Origin: Mobilicoccus pelagius NBRC 104925 | Lineage (GTDB): Bacteria > Actinomycetota > Actinomycetes > Actinomycetales > Dermatophilaceae | Length of the DNA: 64,000 nucleotides | Assembly: GCF_000247995.1 (NCBI RefSeq) | Contig: NZ_BAFE01000009.1 | Location: 1 to 64,000 of the forward strand | Reading direction: 5' to 3' | Notes under the pieces: generated by a model | Told to the model about the DNA's origin: nothing | Seen by the model: the letters and a program-made list of their open reading frames with translations, nothing else | Database searches by the model: none | Shown here: positions 17,157-26,816 of the stretch, one piece after another | Layout of the letters: every line of letters starts with the position of its first letter | Numbering within the stretch: the first letter of the stretch is position 1 | Program-made: the position numbers and the translations under genes

Positions 17157-20003
17157 TCAGACGAGGGCGTCGGCGAGCGCCTCGAGGACGTGGTGATAGG
17201 TGTGCCCGGTGGCGCGACTCATGCCGAGTTCGCACGTGCGGTTGCTCGACAGGTAGAGGTCGTAGGTGCGGTGGTCCACCTCCTCCGCCTCCCGGGCCGT
17301 GGCCCCGGCGGTGAGTTCGGGGTGGAGCATGCCGCGGTCGCCCGCGAACCCGCAGCAGCCGGACTCGACGGGGACGACGACCTCGTCGGCCACGGCCTCC
17401 GCGATGGCGCGCAGCGCGGGGATGTCGTCCACGTGCCGGTCCGAGCACGTCGGGTGGAGGACCGCCGACCGGACCGTGCGGCGCACGGTGAGGCGGGGAA
17501 GGACGTGCTCGGCGACGAATCGGGTGGCGTCCATGATCTGCAGACCGGCGACGCGTTCGGCGAGGGCGTACTCACCGGCGGCGTCGAGGTCGGCCGGCAG
17601 GGCGTGGAGACCGTGGGTGCAGGAGGAGGCGTCCATGACGACGGGCACCCGCCCGTCCTCGCTCGCCTCGAGGAGCGCCCGGGCGGTGCGGACCGCCATC
17701 TGTCCGAGGCCCTCGGTGAGTCCCTTGCTGCGCCAGACGGTTCCGCAGCACAGCCCGTCCATGTCCTTGGGCAGTCGCACGGTGATGCCCGCGCGGTCGC
17801 AGACGGCGAGGAACGCCTGGGCAGCGCCGGGGGAGTCGCCTTCCGGGGCGAAGAGTTCGCCGATGCACGAGGGGAGGAGGACGACGTCGCCCGGCTCCTG
17901 TCGCGCGTTCGTGCGTCGGGACAGGCCGGGTCCGGGCAGGTCGTCGCCGACGAGTGGCACGAGGTCGGGGGAGAGCACAGCGCGGGCGGTGGCGGTGATG
18001 CGTTCGAGGAGGGTGCCCGGCACGTGGTCGGCGACGCCGACCCCCACGCGCAGGCCCGTGAGCGTCGGACCCCAGTTGTCGGCGAGGGCGGCGCCGACCC
18101 GCTGGACGGCCGGGGTCTGGGCGTCCTTGCGGAACCCCTTCATGACGATGCCGGTGTCGATGCCGACGGGGCAGGCCGGCTGGCAGAGGGAATCGGCCGC
18201 GCACGTCTGCACCGCCATGTAGTCGAAGTCCTTCGCGATGGCGTCGGCCTCGTCCTCGCGCCCGGCGGCGCGGTGGGCGGCCATCTCGCGCATGAGGACG
18301 ATGCGCTGGCGGGGCGTGGTCGTCACGTCGCGGCTCGGGCACACGGGCTCGCAGTAGCCGCACTCGACGCAGCGGTCGACGGCCTCGTCCACGGGCGTCG
18401 GGGCCTTGAGCGCCCGCAGGTGGGCGCGCTCGTCGTCGGTGATGACGACGCCGGGGTTGAGCGTGTTCGTCGGGTCGAGCAGCCGCTTGACCTCGCGCAT
18501 GACGGCGTACAGCTCGCTGCCGAACTGCCGCTCGACGAACGGTGCCATGACGCGTCCGGTGCCGTGCTCGGCCTTGAGCGAGCCGTCGGCGGCGAGGACG
18601 AGGTCGACGAGGTCGTCGCTGAACGCGCCCAGGGTCTCGACCTGGGCGGGGTCGCGCAGGTCGGGATTGATCATGAAGTGCAGGTTGGCGTCCTTGGCGT
18701 GGCCGAACACGACGGCCTCGTCGTAGCCGTGGCGGGCGCAGATCTCGCCCAGGTCGCGGACGGCCTGGGTGAGCGCCGGCATGGGCACGACGATGTCCTC
18801 GAGCAGGGCGGTGGAGCCGGCGCGGCGGGCGCCGGCGACCGCGGTGTAGAGGCCCTTGCGGACGGCCCACGCCTGGGCGCGCGGCACGGGGTCGGCCGAG
18901 AACCGGGTGGGGATGGCCAGGTCGGTGAGCAGCCCGTCGTGGCGAAGCCCGTCGAGCACGCCCTCCAATCGGTGGACGTGCTCGTCCAGCTCGCCCGCCT
19001 CGGCGGCGCGGGCCTCGACGAGGAGGGCCGTGTGGTCACGCACCTCGAGCCCGGTGAGGGCGTCGACGGGGGTGGGGAAGTGCTGGGCGACGCGCAGCGA
19101 GGCGGCGTCCATGAGCTCGGCCGTCTCGGCGCCGGCGCCGACCAGGTCGGGCAGTGCGGCGGTCGCGGTCTCGATGCCCTCGAACACGAGCAGCGCGGTC
19201 GAGATGTGCTGGTGCACGGGCACGGTGCGGAACGTCACCGACGAGATGAACCCGAGCGTGCCCTCGGAGCCGACGAGCAGGTGGGCGAGGATCTGCACGG
19301 GCTCGTCGAAGTCGAGGAAGCTGTTGACGCCGTAGCCCATCGTGTTCTTCATCGAGTACTGGTGCTCGATGCGGCGCACGGAGTCCGGGTTGCCGCGCAC
19401 GCGGTCGCGCAGGCGGGCCAGCCCCTCCCATACCTCGGGCTCGGCGGCCTTGAGCCGCGCGTCGGCGTCGGGAAGGGCGGTGTCGATCACCGTGCCGCTC
19501 AGCAGCACGGCCTCGAGGCAGTCGAGCGTGCGGTACGTGTTGCGGGTCGTGCCGCAGGCCATGCCGGAGGAGTTGTCGGCGACGACGCCGCCGATGGTGC
19601 AGGCCGCCTCGCTCGCCGGGTCCGGGCCGAGCGCGCGCCCGTACGGGGCGAGGTGGGCGTTGACGGTGCGGACGGTCGCGCCGGGGCGGCAGCGCACGCG
19701 GGCGCCGTCGTCGAGCACCTCGACGTCGCGGAATCCGCGGCGGGTGTCGATGAGCACGCCGTCGGTGACGGCCTGGCCCGACAGCGACGTGCCGCCCGAC
19801 CGGAACGTCACCGGCACGCCGTGGCGGGACGCGATCGCGAGGGTGCGGGCCACGTCGGGGGTGTCCCGCGCGACGACGAACGCCTGGGGGTGGAGCAGCA
19901 CGTGGGAGGCGTCGTGCGCCGCCCGGGCCAGGTCGACGGGCCGGTCGCTCACCGCCGTCCCCTCGAGTGCCGTCCGCAGATCGGTGAGCAGCGCCGTGGA
20001 CAT
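17157..20003 (-). CDS. dld: FAD/iron-sulfur D-lactate dehydrogenase (Dld/GlcD-type fusion)
   Basis: Oxidises D-lactate (or a related 2-hydroxy acid) and passes electrons to the respiratory chain. The 948-residue chain has a PCMH/VAO FAD domain (~25-290, SGGTSLSGQAVTDG, VADNSSGMACG), a FAD-oxidase C-terminal domain (~290-545, AEHGTGRVMAPF), two 4Fe-4S motifs (CVECGYCEPVCP, CQPACPVG), and a CCG-type domain (CCGTVW, HPTCSDRH, CCGFAGDRG). GGAGGA sits six bases before the ATG. The gene precedes lctP on the same strand and diverges from a GntR regulator, which fits lactate use. Glycolate as substrate is the alternative. Confidence 0.9.
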   Translation of the reverse strand: MSTALLTDLRTALEGTAVSDRPVDLARAAHDASHVLLHPQAFVVARDTPDVARTLAIASRHGVPVTFRSGGTSLSGQAVTDGVLIDTRRGFRDVEVLDDGARVRCRPGATVRTVNAHLAPYGRALGPDPASEAACTIGGVVADNSSGMACGTTRNTYRTLDCLEAVLLSGTVIDTALPDADARLKAAEPEVWEGLARLRDRVRGNPDSVRRIEHQYSMKNTMGYGVNSFLDFDEPVQILAHLLVGSEGTLGFISSVTFRTVPVHQHISTALLVFEGIETATAALPDLVGAGAETAELMDAASLRVAQHFPTPVDALTGLEVRDHTALLVEARAAEAGELDEHVHRLEGVLDGLRHDGLLTDLAIPTRFSADPVPRAQAWAVRKGLYTAVAGARRAGSTALLEDIVVPMPALTQAVRDLGEICARHGYDEAVVFGHAKDANLHFMINPDLRDPAQVETLGAFSDDLVDLVLAADGSLKAEHGTGRVMAPFVERQFGSELYAVMREVKRLLDPTNTLNPGVVITDDERAHLRALKAPTPVDEAVDRCVECGYCEPVCPSRDVTTTPRQRIVLMREMAAHRAAGREDEADAIAKDFDYMAVQTCAADSLCQPACPVGIDTGIVMKGFRKDAQTPAVQRVGAALADNWGPTLTGLRVGVGVADHVPGTLLERITATARAVLSPDLVPLVGDDLPGPGLSRRTNARQEPGDVVLLPSCIGELFAPEGDSPGAAQAFLAVCDRAGITVRLPKDMDGLCCGTVWRSKGLTEGLGQMAVRTARALLEASEDGRVPVVMDASSCTHGLHALPADLDAAGEYALAERVAGLQIMDATRFVAEHVLPRLTVRRTVRSAVLHPTCSDRHVDDIPALRAIAEAVADEVVVPVESGCCGFAGDRGMLHPELTAGATAREAEEVDHRTYDLYLSSNRTCELGMSRATGHTYHHVLEALADALV

Positions 20004-20063
20004 CCGTTCCTCCTCGGGTCGGTGGGGGCCATCATCCTCCTCCTCGGGCGGATCCGGGGCCGG

Positions 20064-20080
20064 GGGGACCGTCGGTCCCC
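20064..20080. promoter_or_regulatory. Palindrome between dld and gntR, possible operator
   Basis: GGGGACC and GGTCCCC flank a 3-base centre in the divergent promoter region. Its half-sites are the GGTC/GACC of the lctP operator but in opposite order, so its role is uncertain. Confidence 0.3.
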
Positions 20081-20152
20081 GACGTCGGAGGGTGCCTCTG
20101 CCGATCCGAGGTGTGGCCGCGGGGCGGGGCGGCGGGTGCCAGACTGTGCCCC

Positions 20153-20896
20153 ATGTCCGAGAACCCGCCCGTCACCGCAGCGTCGGACCGCGGTGGCGAG
20201 CGGCCCCGCGCCTACGACGCCGTCATCGCCGCCGTCGAGGAGCAGATCGTCGCCGGGCAGCTTCGCGTCGGCGACCGGTTGCCGGGCGAACGCGACCTCG
20301 CCGCCCGACTGGGCGTGAGTCGTGCCGCCGTCCGCGAGGCGCTGCGGATGCTCCAGGCGCTCGGAGTCGTCCGCGCCGGGGTGGGCGTCGGCCCCGACGG
20401 GGGGACCGCCCTCGTCTCGATGCCGAGCGAATCGCTCACGTTGTTCCTCCGCCTCCACGTCGCCCTCGCGAACTTCCCCACCGACGACGTCATCGAGGCC
20501 CGCGTCATGCTCGAACGGTGGAGCGTCGGGCTCGCCGCACGCCACGCGACGCAGGCCGACCTCGACGCGCTCGCCGGGTTCCTCGCCGGCATGGAGGAGC
20601 CGGACGTCTCCCGCGAGAGGTTCAACGACCTCGACATCGCGTTCCACCTCGCCCTCGCCGAGGCGGGCGGCAACCGCCTCGTCACCGACATGACGACCGC
20701 GATCCGTGCCTCGATGAAGGCGCCGATCCTCGCGTCGTTCCACGCGACGCCCGCCTGGGACGAGCTCGTCGACGGACTGCGGGCGGGCCACCGGCGCGTC
20801 CACGACGCCGTCGTCGCCCGCGACGCCGAGGCGGCCGCCGACGCCGTCGAGGAGCACGTGCGGTACGCCTACTCCGCGCTCTCCTGGACGAACTGA
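20153..20896 (+). CDS. FadR-subfamily GntR regulator of lactate genes
   Basis: A 247-residue repressor-type protein: winged helix at ~40-85 (RLPGERDLAARLGVSRAAVREAL) and an FCD ligand domain at ~100-235 with the metal or acid-binding signature FNDLDIAFHLALAEAGGN. It is read divergently from dld and lies beside the lactate permease operon, so it is most likely LldR-like, answering lactate. ATG 20153 is chosen because the HTH then sits at the usual distance from the N-terminus; an upstream in-frame start exists at 20111. Confidence 0.85.
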   Translation: MSENPPVTAASDRGGERPRAYDAVIAAVEEQIVAGQLRVGDRLPGERDLAARLGVSRAAVREALRMLQALGVVRAGVGVGPDGGTALVSMPSESLTLFLRLHVALANFPTDDVIEARVMLERWSVGLAARHATQADLDALAGFLAGMEEPDVSRERFNDLDIAFHLALAEAGGNRLVTDMTTAIRASMKAPILASFHATPAWDELVDGLRAGHRRVHDAVVARDAEAAADAVEEHVRYAYSALSWTN

Positions 20897-21046
20897 CACC
20901 GCCGCGTCGCTGCGACGTCCTCGACGGGCGACCACGTCACACACCCTTCACCGGGTCGATCACGTCGACGCGGTCACGTCGCCCCTCCGCCCCGGCCGCC
21001 CGGGGTGGCGGCGCGCAGCAGGGCGCCCACATCCCGGCGGGAGGCC

Positions 21047-23491
21047 TCAGCGCTCCGTCGGGGGTACGTGCGCGAGGACGTCGGGGACGGGCCCGTCCCA
21101 GCGGGCGATCTCGACGAGGACGTGTTGCCCCGTGCACGCCTGCGCGAGCGCCGAGGTGCCCACGTCGGCGGTGAGGACGTTGGGGTTGCCGTGGACGCAC
21201 GTGCCCGGCGGCAGACCCGCCTCCCCGGCCTCCGGACCGTGGCGTCGCGGGTCGTAGGGGTCGAACCAGGCACCGGTCGAGAGCTGCGCCACCCCCGGGC
21301 GCACGTCCGCCGACAGGACGGCCCCGGCGAGGCACGCGCCCCGGTCGTTGCGGACGAGGACGACGTCACCGTCGCCGATGCCCCGGGCCGCCGCGTCGGC
21401 GGGGTTCAGCCGGATCGGCTCGCGCCCGGCGACCTTGGACGCCGCCGACGTCGCACCGTCGTCGAGTTGCGAGTGCAGCCGGGAGGCAGGCTGATTCGCG
21501 ACGAGGAGGACCGGGAACGCCGCCGTGCGCTCACCGCCGAGCCACTCCTCCGGTTCGAGCCACGTGGGTCGTCCAGGGCAGTCGGGGAGGTCGAAGGAGG
21601 CGATGGTCGCGCTCGCGAGCTCGATGCGGCCCGACGGCGTCGCGAGCCGGTGCCGCTCGGGGTCGGCGCGGAACCGGGAGAACGAGACGATCGGTCCGCT
21701 GCGGGGGAGGTCGAGGCCCTCCCCGGCCCAGAACTCCGCGAACGGCGGCAGCTCGGGCGCCTCGACGCCGGGCGGGAGGATGCGCCGGTGGGCGAGGTCG
21801 TCGCGGAACCCCTCGTAGAGGTGCTCGATCCATCCGGAGACGTCACGCCCCTCGGTGAACCGCTCCTCGAGCCCGAGTCGGGCGGCGATCGCCGCGTAGA
21901 TCTCGTAGTCGTCCCGCGCCTCGGCGTACCGGTGCGTCACGGCCCGCATCGGCGTGAGGCGTGCCCCCGAGCGGGCACCGCCGAGGTCGTCCCGCTCGAG
22001 GGAGGTCGTCGAGGGCAGGACGACGTCGGCGTGCCGCGCCGTCGCCGTCCAGTACGGGTCGGACACGACGACGGTGTCGGGCCGCGTGAACGCCTCGCGC
22101 AACCGGCCGAGGTCCTGGTGGTGGTGGAAGGGGTTGCCGCCGGCCCACCACACCATCCGGATGTCGGGGTACGTGAACCGCCCACCGTCGTAGGAGAACT
22201 CCGCGCCCGGGTGGAGGAGGAGGTCGGAGACCCGCGCGACGGGGGCGAACTCGCGGACGGGGTTGCGTCCCTGCGGCAGGGAGGGGTAGCGGAACGCGGT
22301 GGGGGAGCAGCCGGGCTTGTTCATCGAGCCGTACCCGCTCTCGAATCCGCCTCCTTGCAGGCCGATCTGGCCAAGGTGGGCTGCGAGGGCGAGGCCCGCC
22401 CAGATCGGCTGCTCCCCGTGGCGCGCTCGCTGGAGCGACCACGTCACCGTGACGAGGGTGCGACGCGCGGCGGCCTCGCGGGCGAGGTCGGCGATGTCGG
22501 CCGCGGGGATGCCGGTGAGGCGTTCGGCCCAGGCGGGGTCGCGTCGGACGCCGTCGGCGCGGCCGAGGACGTAGGCGGCGACCTCGTCGGCCCCGACGCA
22601 GTGGGTGGTGAGGAACTCCCGGTCGGCGAGGCCCTCGGTGAGGAGGACGTGGATCATCGCGAGCATGAGCGCGACGTCGGTGCCGGGGGAGATCGGCCAC
22701 CACGTGACGTCCCCACGTGGCCGGTCGGCGGACCCCGTTGCTGGGCGGGCGGAGTCGCCGACGAGACCGTGCGGGGCGGTGACCCCGTAGCCGTCACCGA
22801 CGCGGGGGAGGTCGTCGCGCAGGGGACTCACGGAGACGAGGCGTGCGCCCCGCGCCCGGAGCCCGTCGAGCGCGGACGGCGTGGGGTGGTCGCCGGAGCC
22901 GCCCGAGTCGATGCCGGTGTTCTTGACGGGCACGCCGCCGAACGCGATGAGGAGCTCGGTGTGCTCGGCGACGACGTCCCACGTCGACGCGGTCTGGGTG
23001 AGGACGGCCTCGTCGGCGAGGACGCGCGGCAGGATCACCTCGGAGGCGCCGGTGGAGTAGGAGTTGACGCTGCGGGTGTATCCGCCGACGACGTTGAGAA
23101 AGCGGTGGAGCTGGCTCTGCGCGTGGTGGAAGCGGCCGGCGCTCGACCACCCGTAGGAGCCGCCGTAGATCGCCTGCGCGCCGTGGACGGCGTGGACGCG
23201 GCGCAGGTCGGCGGCGAGGCGATCGAGGACCTCGTCCCACGGCGGGGTGACCCAGTCCTTTGGCCCGGACGTGCGGCCGCGTCGGGGATCGGGCCCGGGG
23301 CCGTCCTCCCACCACGCCCGCCGGACGGTCGGCCGCGCCACGCGCGAGCGACGCGTCACCGATCCCGGCACGTTGCCGAGGAGCGGTGAGGGGGCGGCGT
23401 CCTCGCGCCACGGCGTCACCGACCCGACGTCCCGCCCGTCGTCCGTGACGTGCGGGGTGAACACGCCCCAGTGGGCGACGTGGGAGGTCAT
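21047..23491 (-). CDS. bisC: Cytoplasmic molybdopterin sulfoxide reductase (BisC/TorA family)
   Basis: An 814-residue molybdopterin guanine dinucleotide enzyme of the DMSO reductase family. GGSYGWSSAGR places S112 where Ser ligates molybdenum in DMSO/TMAO and biotin sulfoxide reductases. WAGGNPFHHHQD, DPYWTATARHADVVLPSTTSLERDD and LHSQLDDG are also characteristic. No N-terminal 4Fe-4S cluster and no Tat signal are present, which fits the cytoplasmic BisC branch that reduces biotin or methionine sulfoxide. The ATG at 23491 has only a weak ribosome site. No redox partner is encoded next to it. Confidence 0.87.
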   Translation of the reverse strand: MTSHVAHWGVFTPHVTDDGRDVGSVTPWREDAAPSPLLGNVPGSVTRRSRVARPTVRRAWWEDGPGPDPRRGRTSGPKDWVTPPWDEVLDRLAADLRRVHAVHGAQAIYGGSYGWSSAGRFHHAQSQLHRFLNVVGGYTRSVNSYSTGASEVILPRVLADEAVLTQTASTWDVVAEHTELLIAFGGVPVKNTGIDSGGSGDHPTPSALDGLRARGARLVSVSPLRDDLPRVGDGYGVTAPHGLVGDSARPATGSADRPRGDVTWWPISPGTDVALMLAMIHVLLTEGLADREFLTTHCVGADEVAAYVLGRADGVRRDPAWAERLTGIPAADIADLAREAAARRTLVTVTWSLQRARHGEQPIWAGLALAAHLGQIGLQGGGFESGYGSMNKPGCSPTAFRYPSLPQGRNPVREFAPVARVSDLLLHPGAEFSYDGGRFTYPDIRMVWWAGGNPFHHHQDLGRLREAFTRPDTVVVSDPYWTATARHADVVLPSTTSLERDDLGGARSGARLTPMRAVTHRYAEARDDYEIYAAIAARLGLEERFTEGRDVSGWIEHLYEGFRDDLAHRRILPPGVEAPELPPFAEFWAGEGLDLPRSGPIVSFSRFRADPERHRLATPSGRIELASATIASFDLPDCPGRPTWLEPEEWLGGERTAAFPVLLVANQPASRLHSQLDDGATSAASKVAGREPIRLNPADAAARGIGDGDVVLVRNDRGACLAGAVLSADVRPGVAQLSTGAWFDPYDPRRHGPEAGEAGLPPGTCVHGNPNVLTADVGTSALAQACTGQHVLVEIARWDGPVPDVLAHVPPTER

Positions 23492-23549
23492 GGGGACCAG
23501 GGTGCCACCGCGGCGTCGCATTCCCTGCTCACCGGGAGCAAGTGCTTGG

Positions 23550-23555
23550 TAGGGT
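23550..23555 (+). promoter_or_regulatory. -10 hexamer TAGGGT upstream of the cobalamin riboswitch
   Basis: TAGGGT lies just before the first riboswitch bases, placing the transcript start near 23562 at the GGTGCC element. Confidence 0.45.
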
Positions 23556-23557
23556 CG

Positions 23558-23735
23558 CCGGTGCCAGTCGCCCTCACGGGCCAGGGAACCCGGTGGAACT
23601 CCGGGACTGACGCGCAGCGGTGAGGCGGACGGGCGGGGCACGAGGCCACTGGGAGCACTCCTGGGAAGGCGCCCCGACCCGGATGACGCCGAGTCCGAAG
23701 ACCTGCTGGTGGTCGCCCGCGCACGTGCGGGCGGA
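23558..23735 (+). ncRNA. Cobalamin (B12) riboswitch with expression-platform hairpin
   Basis: The conserved elements appear in order: GGTGCC, AGGGAACCCGGTGGAACTCC (the B12 box region), ACTG then GCGCAGCGGTGAGG, CTGGGAAGGC, GGATGACGCCGAGTC and GAAGACCTGC. An adjacent hairpin, CGCCCGC/GCGGGCG around 23714-23733, could be the switching part before the btuF ribosome site. Bound adenosylcobalamin should turn off the downstream B12 uptake genes. Confidence 0.88.
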
Positions 23736-23788
23736 TCGACGTGCGGGCCCCGCGTTCCGGGTCCTCCGATCCTCGCGAGGTGATTCCC

Positions 23789-24832
23789 GTGCATGCCCAC
23801 GTCCGTCCTACCCCCCTGCGCTCCGCCGCTCGCGTCGCCGCGGTCGTGTCGGCGCTGACGCTGCTCGTCGGATGCGCGGGCGCGCCGCAGGCCCCCTCCG
23901 ACGGGGCGGCGGCCACCACGCCGGGTGCGTCTGCGTCGTCCGCGTCGTTCACGCCCGTCGACCTCGACGACTGCGGCGACAAGGTCACCGTCGAGGAGCC
24001 GCCGTCGAAGCTCGTCACGCTCAACCAGGGCGCCACCGAGGTCGCGCTCGCCCTCGGACTCGCGGACCGGATGGTCGGCACCGCCTACCTCGACGACGCC
24101 GTCGCGCCCCGGTACGCGGAGGCCTACGACTCCGTGCCGGTGCTTGCCGAGAAGTACCCGACGAAGGAGAAATTGCTCGCGACGGCACCGGACTTCGCCT
24201 ACGCCGCCTACGCGAGCGCCTTCACCGACAAGGGGATCGGCACCCGCGCCGAGCTGTCCGGCGAGGGTGTCGGCACCTACCTCAGCCCGTTCGGCTGCCC
24301 CGAGGGCACGACGAAGGCCGACCCGACGTTCGAGAGCGGCTGGTGGGAGATCACCGAGGTGGCGTCGATCTTCGGCGTGCAGGACCGGGCGGAGAAGGTC
24401 GTCGCCGACCAGCGCACTCAGCTCGCCGAGATCACGAAGGCCAGGACCGGCGACGACCGCAGCATCTTCTGGTACGACTCCGGTGACAAGACCCCGTTCG
24501 TCGGGGCCGGTGGGGGCGGGCCCCAGCTCGTCGTCGACGCCGTCGGCGCCACGAACGTGTTCGGCGACATCAAGGACCCCGGCTGGGCCGACGGTTCGTG
24601 GGAGAAGGTGATCGCCGCCGACCCCGACGTCATCGTCCTCGCCGACGCGAGTTGGGACACCGCGAAGAAGAAGCGGGCCCACCTCGAGTCCGACCCGACG
24701 CTGAGCAAGCTCACGGCGGTGAAGGCGAAGCGGTTCGTCGTCGTGCCGTTCAGCGAGTCGACGCCGGGGGTACGCCTCGTCGACGGCGCCAAGCGCCTGT
24801 CCGACGAGCTCGCCGCCCTGCCCGCCTCGTGA
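23789..24832 (+). CDS. btuF: Cobalamin ABC transporter substrate-binding lipoprotein
   Basis: A 347-residue lipoprotein: basic start, hydrophobic stretch and lipobox LLVGC with C29. The two-lobed periplasmic-binding fold of the FecB/BtuF family is recognisable (SKLVTLNQGATEVALALGLADRMVGTAYLD; ADPDVIVLADASWD). On sequence alone it could be a siderophore binder, but the riboswitch in front identifies B12 or cobinamide as ligand. GTG 23789 has GAGG eight bases upstream. The stop overlaps the permease start. Confidence 0.87.
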   Translation: MHAHVRPTPLRSAARVAAVVSALTLLVGCAGAPQAPSDGAAATTPGASASSASFTPVDLDDCGDKVTVEEPPSKLVTLNQGATEVALALGLADRMVGTAYLDDAVAPRYAEAYDSVPVLAEKYPTKEKLLATAPDFAYAAYASAFTDKGIGTRAELSGEGVGTYLSPFGCPEGTTKADPTFESGWWEITEVASIFGVQDRAEKVVADQRTQLAEITKARTGDDRSIFWYDSGDKTPFVGAGGGGPQLVVDAVGATNVFGDIKDPGWADGSWEKVIAADPDVIVLADASWDTAKKKRAHLESDPTLSKLTAVKAKRFVVVPFSESTPGVRLVDGAKRLSDELAALPAS

Positions 24833-26034
24833 GGAGCCCGGCGGCCGACCCGAACCCCACCGGCCCGCCGCGCCCCGTCGCCTCCCGAGCCGCCCCACTC
24901 CCTCCGTCCGCGGGGGCCGTGAGCCCGGGGTCGCTCCCGGCATCACCGCCTACCCCGGCCGACCCGAGCGCGGCCCGGCGGCCGGCGTCGACACGGGCCC
25001 GGCGTCGGCGGGCGGTGGTCGCCGGAATCGCCCTGACCACAGCGCTGCTCGTCACCGGCGTGCTCGTCCTCGGCGTCGGCTCTGTGAGGATCCCCGCCGG
25101 GGACGTGCTCGACGTCGTCCTGCGCCGCATGTGGCCGGGCCACGCCGACGTCTCGCCCGTCACCGACCGGATCGTGTGGGAGCTGCGGTTGCCCCGGGTG
25201 CTCGCGGCGGCGGCCGTCGGGGCGGGGCTCGCTCTGTGCGGTGCGGCGTTGCAGTCGCTCACGGGCAACGACCTCGCCGACCCCTACCTGCTCGGCGTCT
25301 CGAGCGGGGCCGCCCTCGGTGCGGTCATGACGATCGTGCTCGGGTGGACGCCGCCGCCCGACGTGCCCGCGGGCCTCGCGACGAGCGTCGGCGCGTTCGC
25401 GGGAGCCCTCGGTGCGCTCGTGCTCGTGCTGGCCCTCGCCGCGGGACGTTCCGGAGACCTCCCGCCCGCCCGCACGATCCTCGCGGGCGTCGCCGTGGCG
25501 CAGCTCGCCGGGGCCGGGACCTCCCTCGTCGTCATGGTGTTCGGCGACCGGCAGGGTGCACGCGAGGTCCTCGCCTGGACCCTCGGCTCGTTCGCGGGGG
25601 TGCGCACGACGTCGGCGTGGGTCCTCGTCGCCGGGGCCGTCCTCGCGACGGTGCTGCTCACCGGATCGGCGCGCACCCTGGACGCGTTCGCGTTCGGGGA
25701 GACCTCGGCCCGCTCCCTCGGCGTCGACGTCGGGCGCGCGCGGTGGACGTTCTTCGTCGGATGCGCCCTCGTGACCGCGGGGACCGTCGCGGTCGTCGGT
25801 CCCATCGGGTTCGTCGGCCTCACGGTGCCGCACGTCGTGCGCCTGGTCGTCGGCCCCGCGCATGCGTTCCTCCTGCCGCTGTCGGCGCTCACCGGGGCGC
25901 TGCTCATGGTGTGGTCGGACACCGCGGCGCGGTCCCTTGCGAGCGGGCAGGAGATCCCCGTCGGGGTCGTCACGGCCCTCGTCGGCGCGCCCGTGCTCGT
26001 CGTGCTCCTGCGGCGCCAGGCGAGACAGGTATGA
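24829..26034 (+). CDS. btuC: Cobalamin ABC transporter permease (FecCD family)
   Basis: The membrane subunit has about ten helices and the FecCD motifs LRLPRVLAAAAVGAGLALCGAALQ, DPYLLGVSSGAALGA and GPIGFVGLTVPHVVRLVVG. GTG 24829 overlaps btuF (GTGA), giving 401 residues; the first ~60 are a Pro/Ala-rich cytoplasmic tail not usual in the family, so an internal GTG could be the true start. It forms the channel with the ATPase encoded next. Confidence 0.88.
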   Translation: MRSPAADPNPTGPPRPVASRAAPLPPSAGAVSPGSLPASPPTPADPSAARRPASTRARRRRAVVAGIALTTALLVTGVLVLGVGSVRIPAGDVLDVVLRRMWPGHADVSPVTDRIVWELRLPRVLAAAAVGAGLALCGAALQSLTGNDLADPYLLGVSSGAALGAVMTIVLGWTPPPDVPAGLATSVGAFAGALGALVLVLALAAGRSGDLPPARTILAGVAVAQLAGAGTSLVVMVFGDRQGAREVLAWTLGSFAGVRTTSAWVLVAGAVLATVLLTGSARTLDAFAFGETSARSLGVDVGRARWTFFVGCALVTAGTVAVVGPIGFVGLTVPHVVRLVVGPAHAFLLPLSALTGALLMVWSDTAARSLASGQEIPVGVVTALVGAPVLVVLLRRQARQV

Positions 26035-26816
26035 GGCTGCGCGTCCGTGATCTCGCCTGGTCCGCCGGGCGCGGGGCCCACGCCGTCCCGATCCTCCACG
26101 GCGTCGACCTCGACGTCGCCGGCGGCCTGCTCACCGGCATCGTCGGCCCGAACGGGTGCGGCAAAACCACTCTTCTCCACCTCGTCGCCGGTCTGCGCCG
26201 ACCCACCCGGGGCACGGTCGAGGCCGACGGGGAGGATCTCCTCGCCCTCACCGCCCGGGAGCGGGCGCGGCGGGTGGCGCTCGTCGAACAGCACCCGCAG
26301 ACGGGGCTCGACCTCACCGCCCGGCAGGTCGTCGAACTCGGACGCATCCCGCACCTGGGGCGATGGGGGAGGAGGCGCGAGCGCGGCGGGGACGTCGTCG
26401 AGGAGGTGATGGCGACCTCCGGGGTCGCCCACCTCGCCGATCGTGCGTGGGGGACGCTTTCGGGCGGGGAGCGGCAGCGGGTGCAGCTCGCGCGGGCCCT
26501 GGCCCAGCAACCTCGGTTGCTCCTCCTCGACGAGCCGACGAACCACCTCGACCTCGCCCACCAGATCGGGCTGCTCACCCGGGTCGCCGACCTGCCGGTG
26601 TCGACCGTGGCCGTCCTTCACGACCTCGACCTCGCCGCCGCGTTCTGCGACCACCTCGTCGTCGTGCACGCCGGTCGGGTCGTCGCCGCCGGGCCGACGG
26701 CCGAGGTGCTGCGGCCGGACCTCGTCGCGGAGGTCTTCGGCGTCGACGTCCGCGTCGAGGCGGCCTCGGGCGACCGGTTGCGGGTGCAGTGGCGTGGACT
26801 CACGGAAGTGCCGTGA
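26031..26816 (+). CDS. btuD: Cobalamin ABC transporter ATP-binding protein
   Basis: A 261-residue ATPase with Walker A GPNGCGKTT (39-47), signature LSGGERQR (from 143), Walker B LLLLDEP (D167/E168) and the H-loop LHDLDLAA. The fold is that of iron-siderophore/B12 importers. It shares ATGA with btuC, and its stop shares GTGA with the next small gene. Confidence 0.9.
   Translation: MRLRVRDLAWSAGRGAHAVPILHGVDLDVAGGLLTGIVGPNGCGKTTLLHLVAGLRRPTRGTVEADGEDLLALTARERARRVALVEQHPQTGLDLTARQVVELGRIPHLGRWGRRRERGGDVVEEVMATSGVAHLADRAWGTLSGGERQRVQLARALAQQPRLLLLDEPTNHLDLAHQIGLLTRVADLPVSTVAVLHDLDLAAAFCDHLVVVHAGRVVAAGPTAEVLRPDLVAEVFGVDVRVEAASGDRLRVQWRGLTEVP

Noticed and set aside
15480-20318. A rightward open frame of over 1600 codons opposite the lactate genes
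   Set aside because: It is the mirror of lctP and dld, which have clear families. GC-rich codon bias removes stops on the opposite strand, and its translation is repetitive Glu/Gly/Arg/Val without motifs.
21047-24946. A 1299-codon leftward frame joining the molybdopterin enzyme with sequence opposite btuF
   Set aside because: The family N-terminus is at 23491; the upstream part mirrors btuF and the riboswitch and has no domain.
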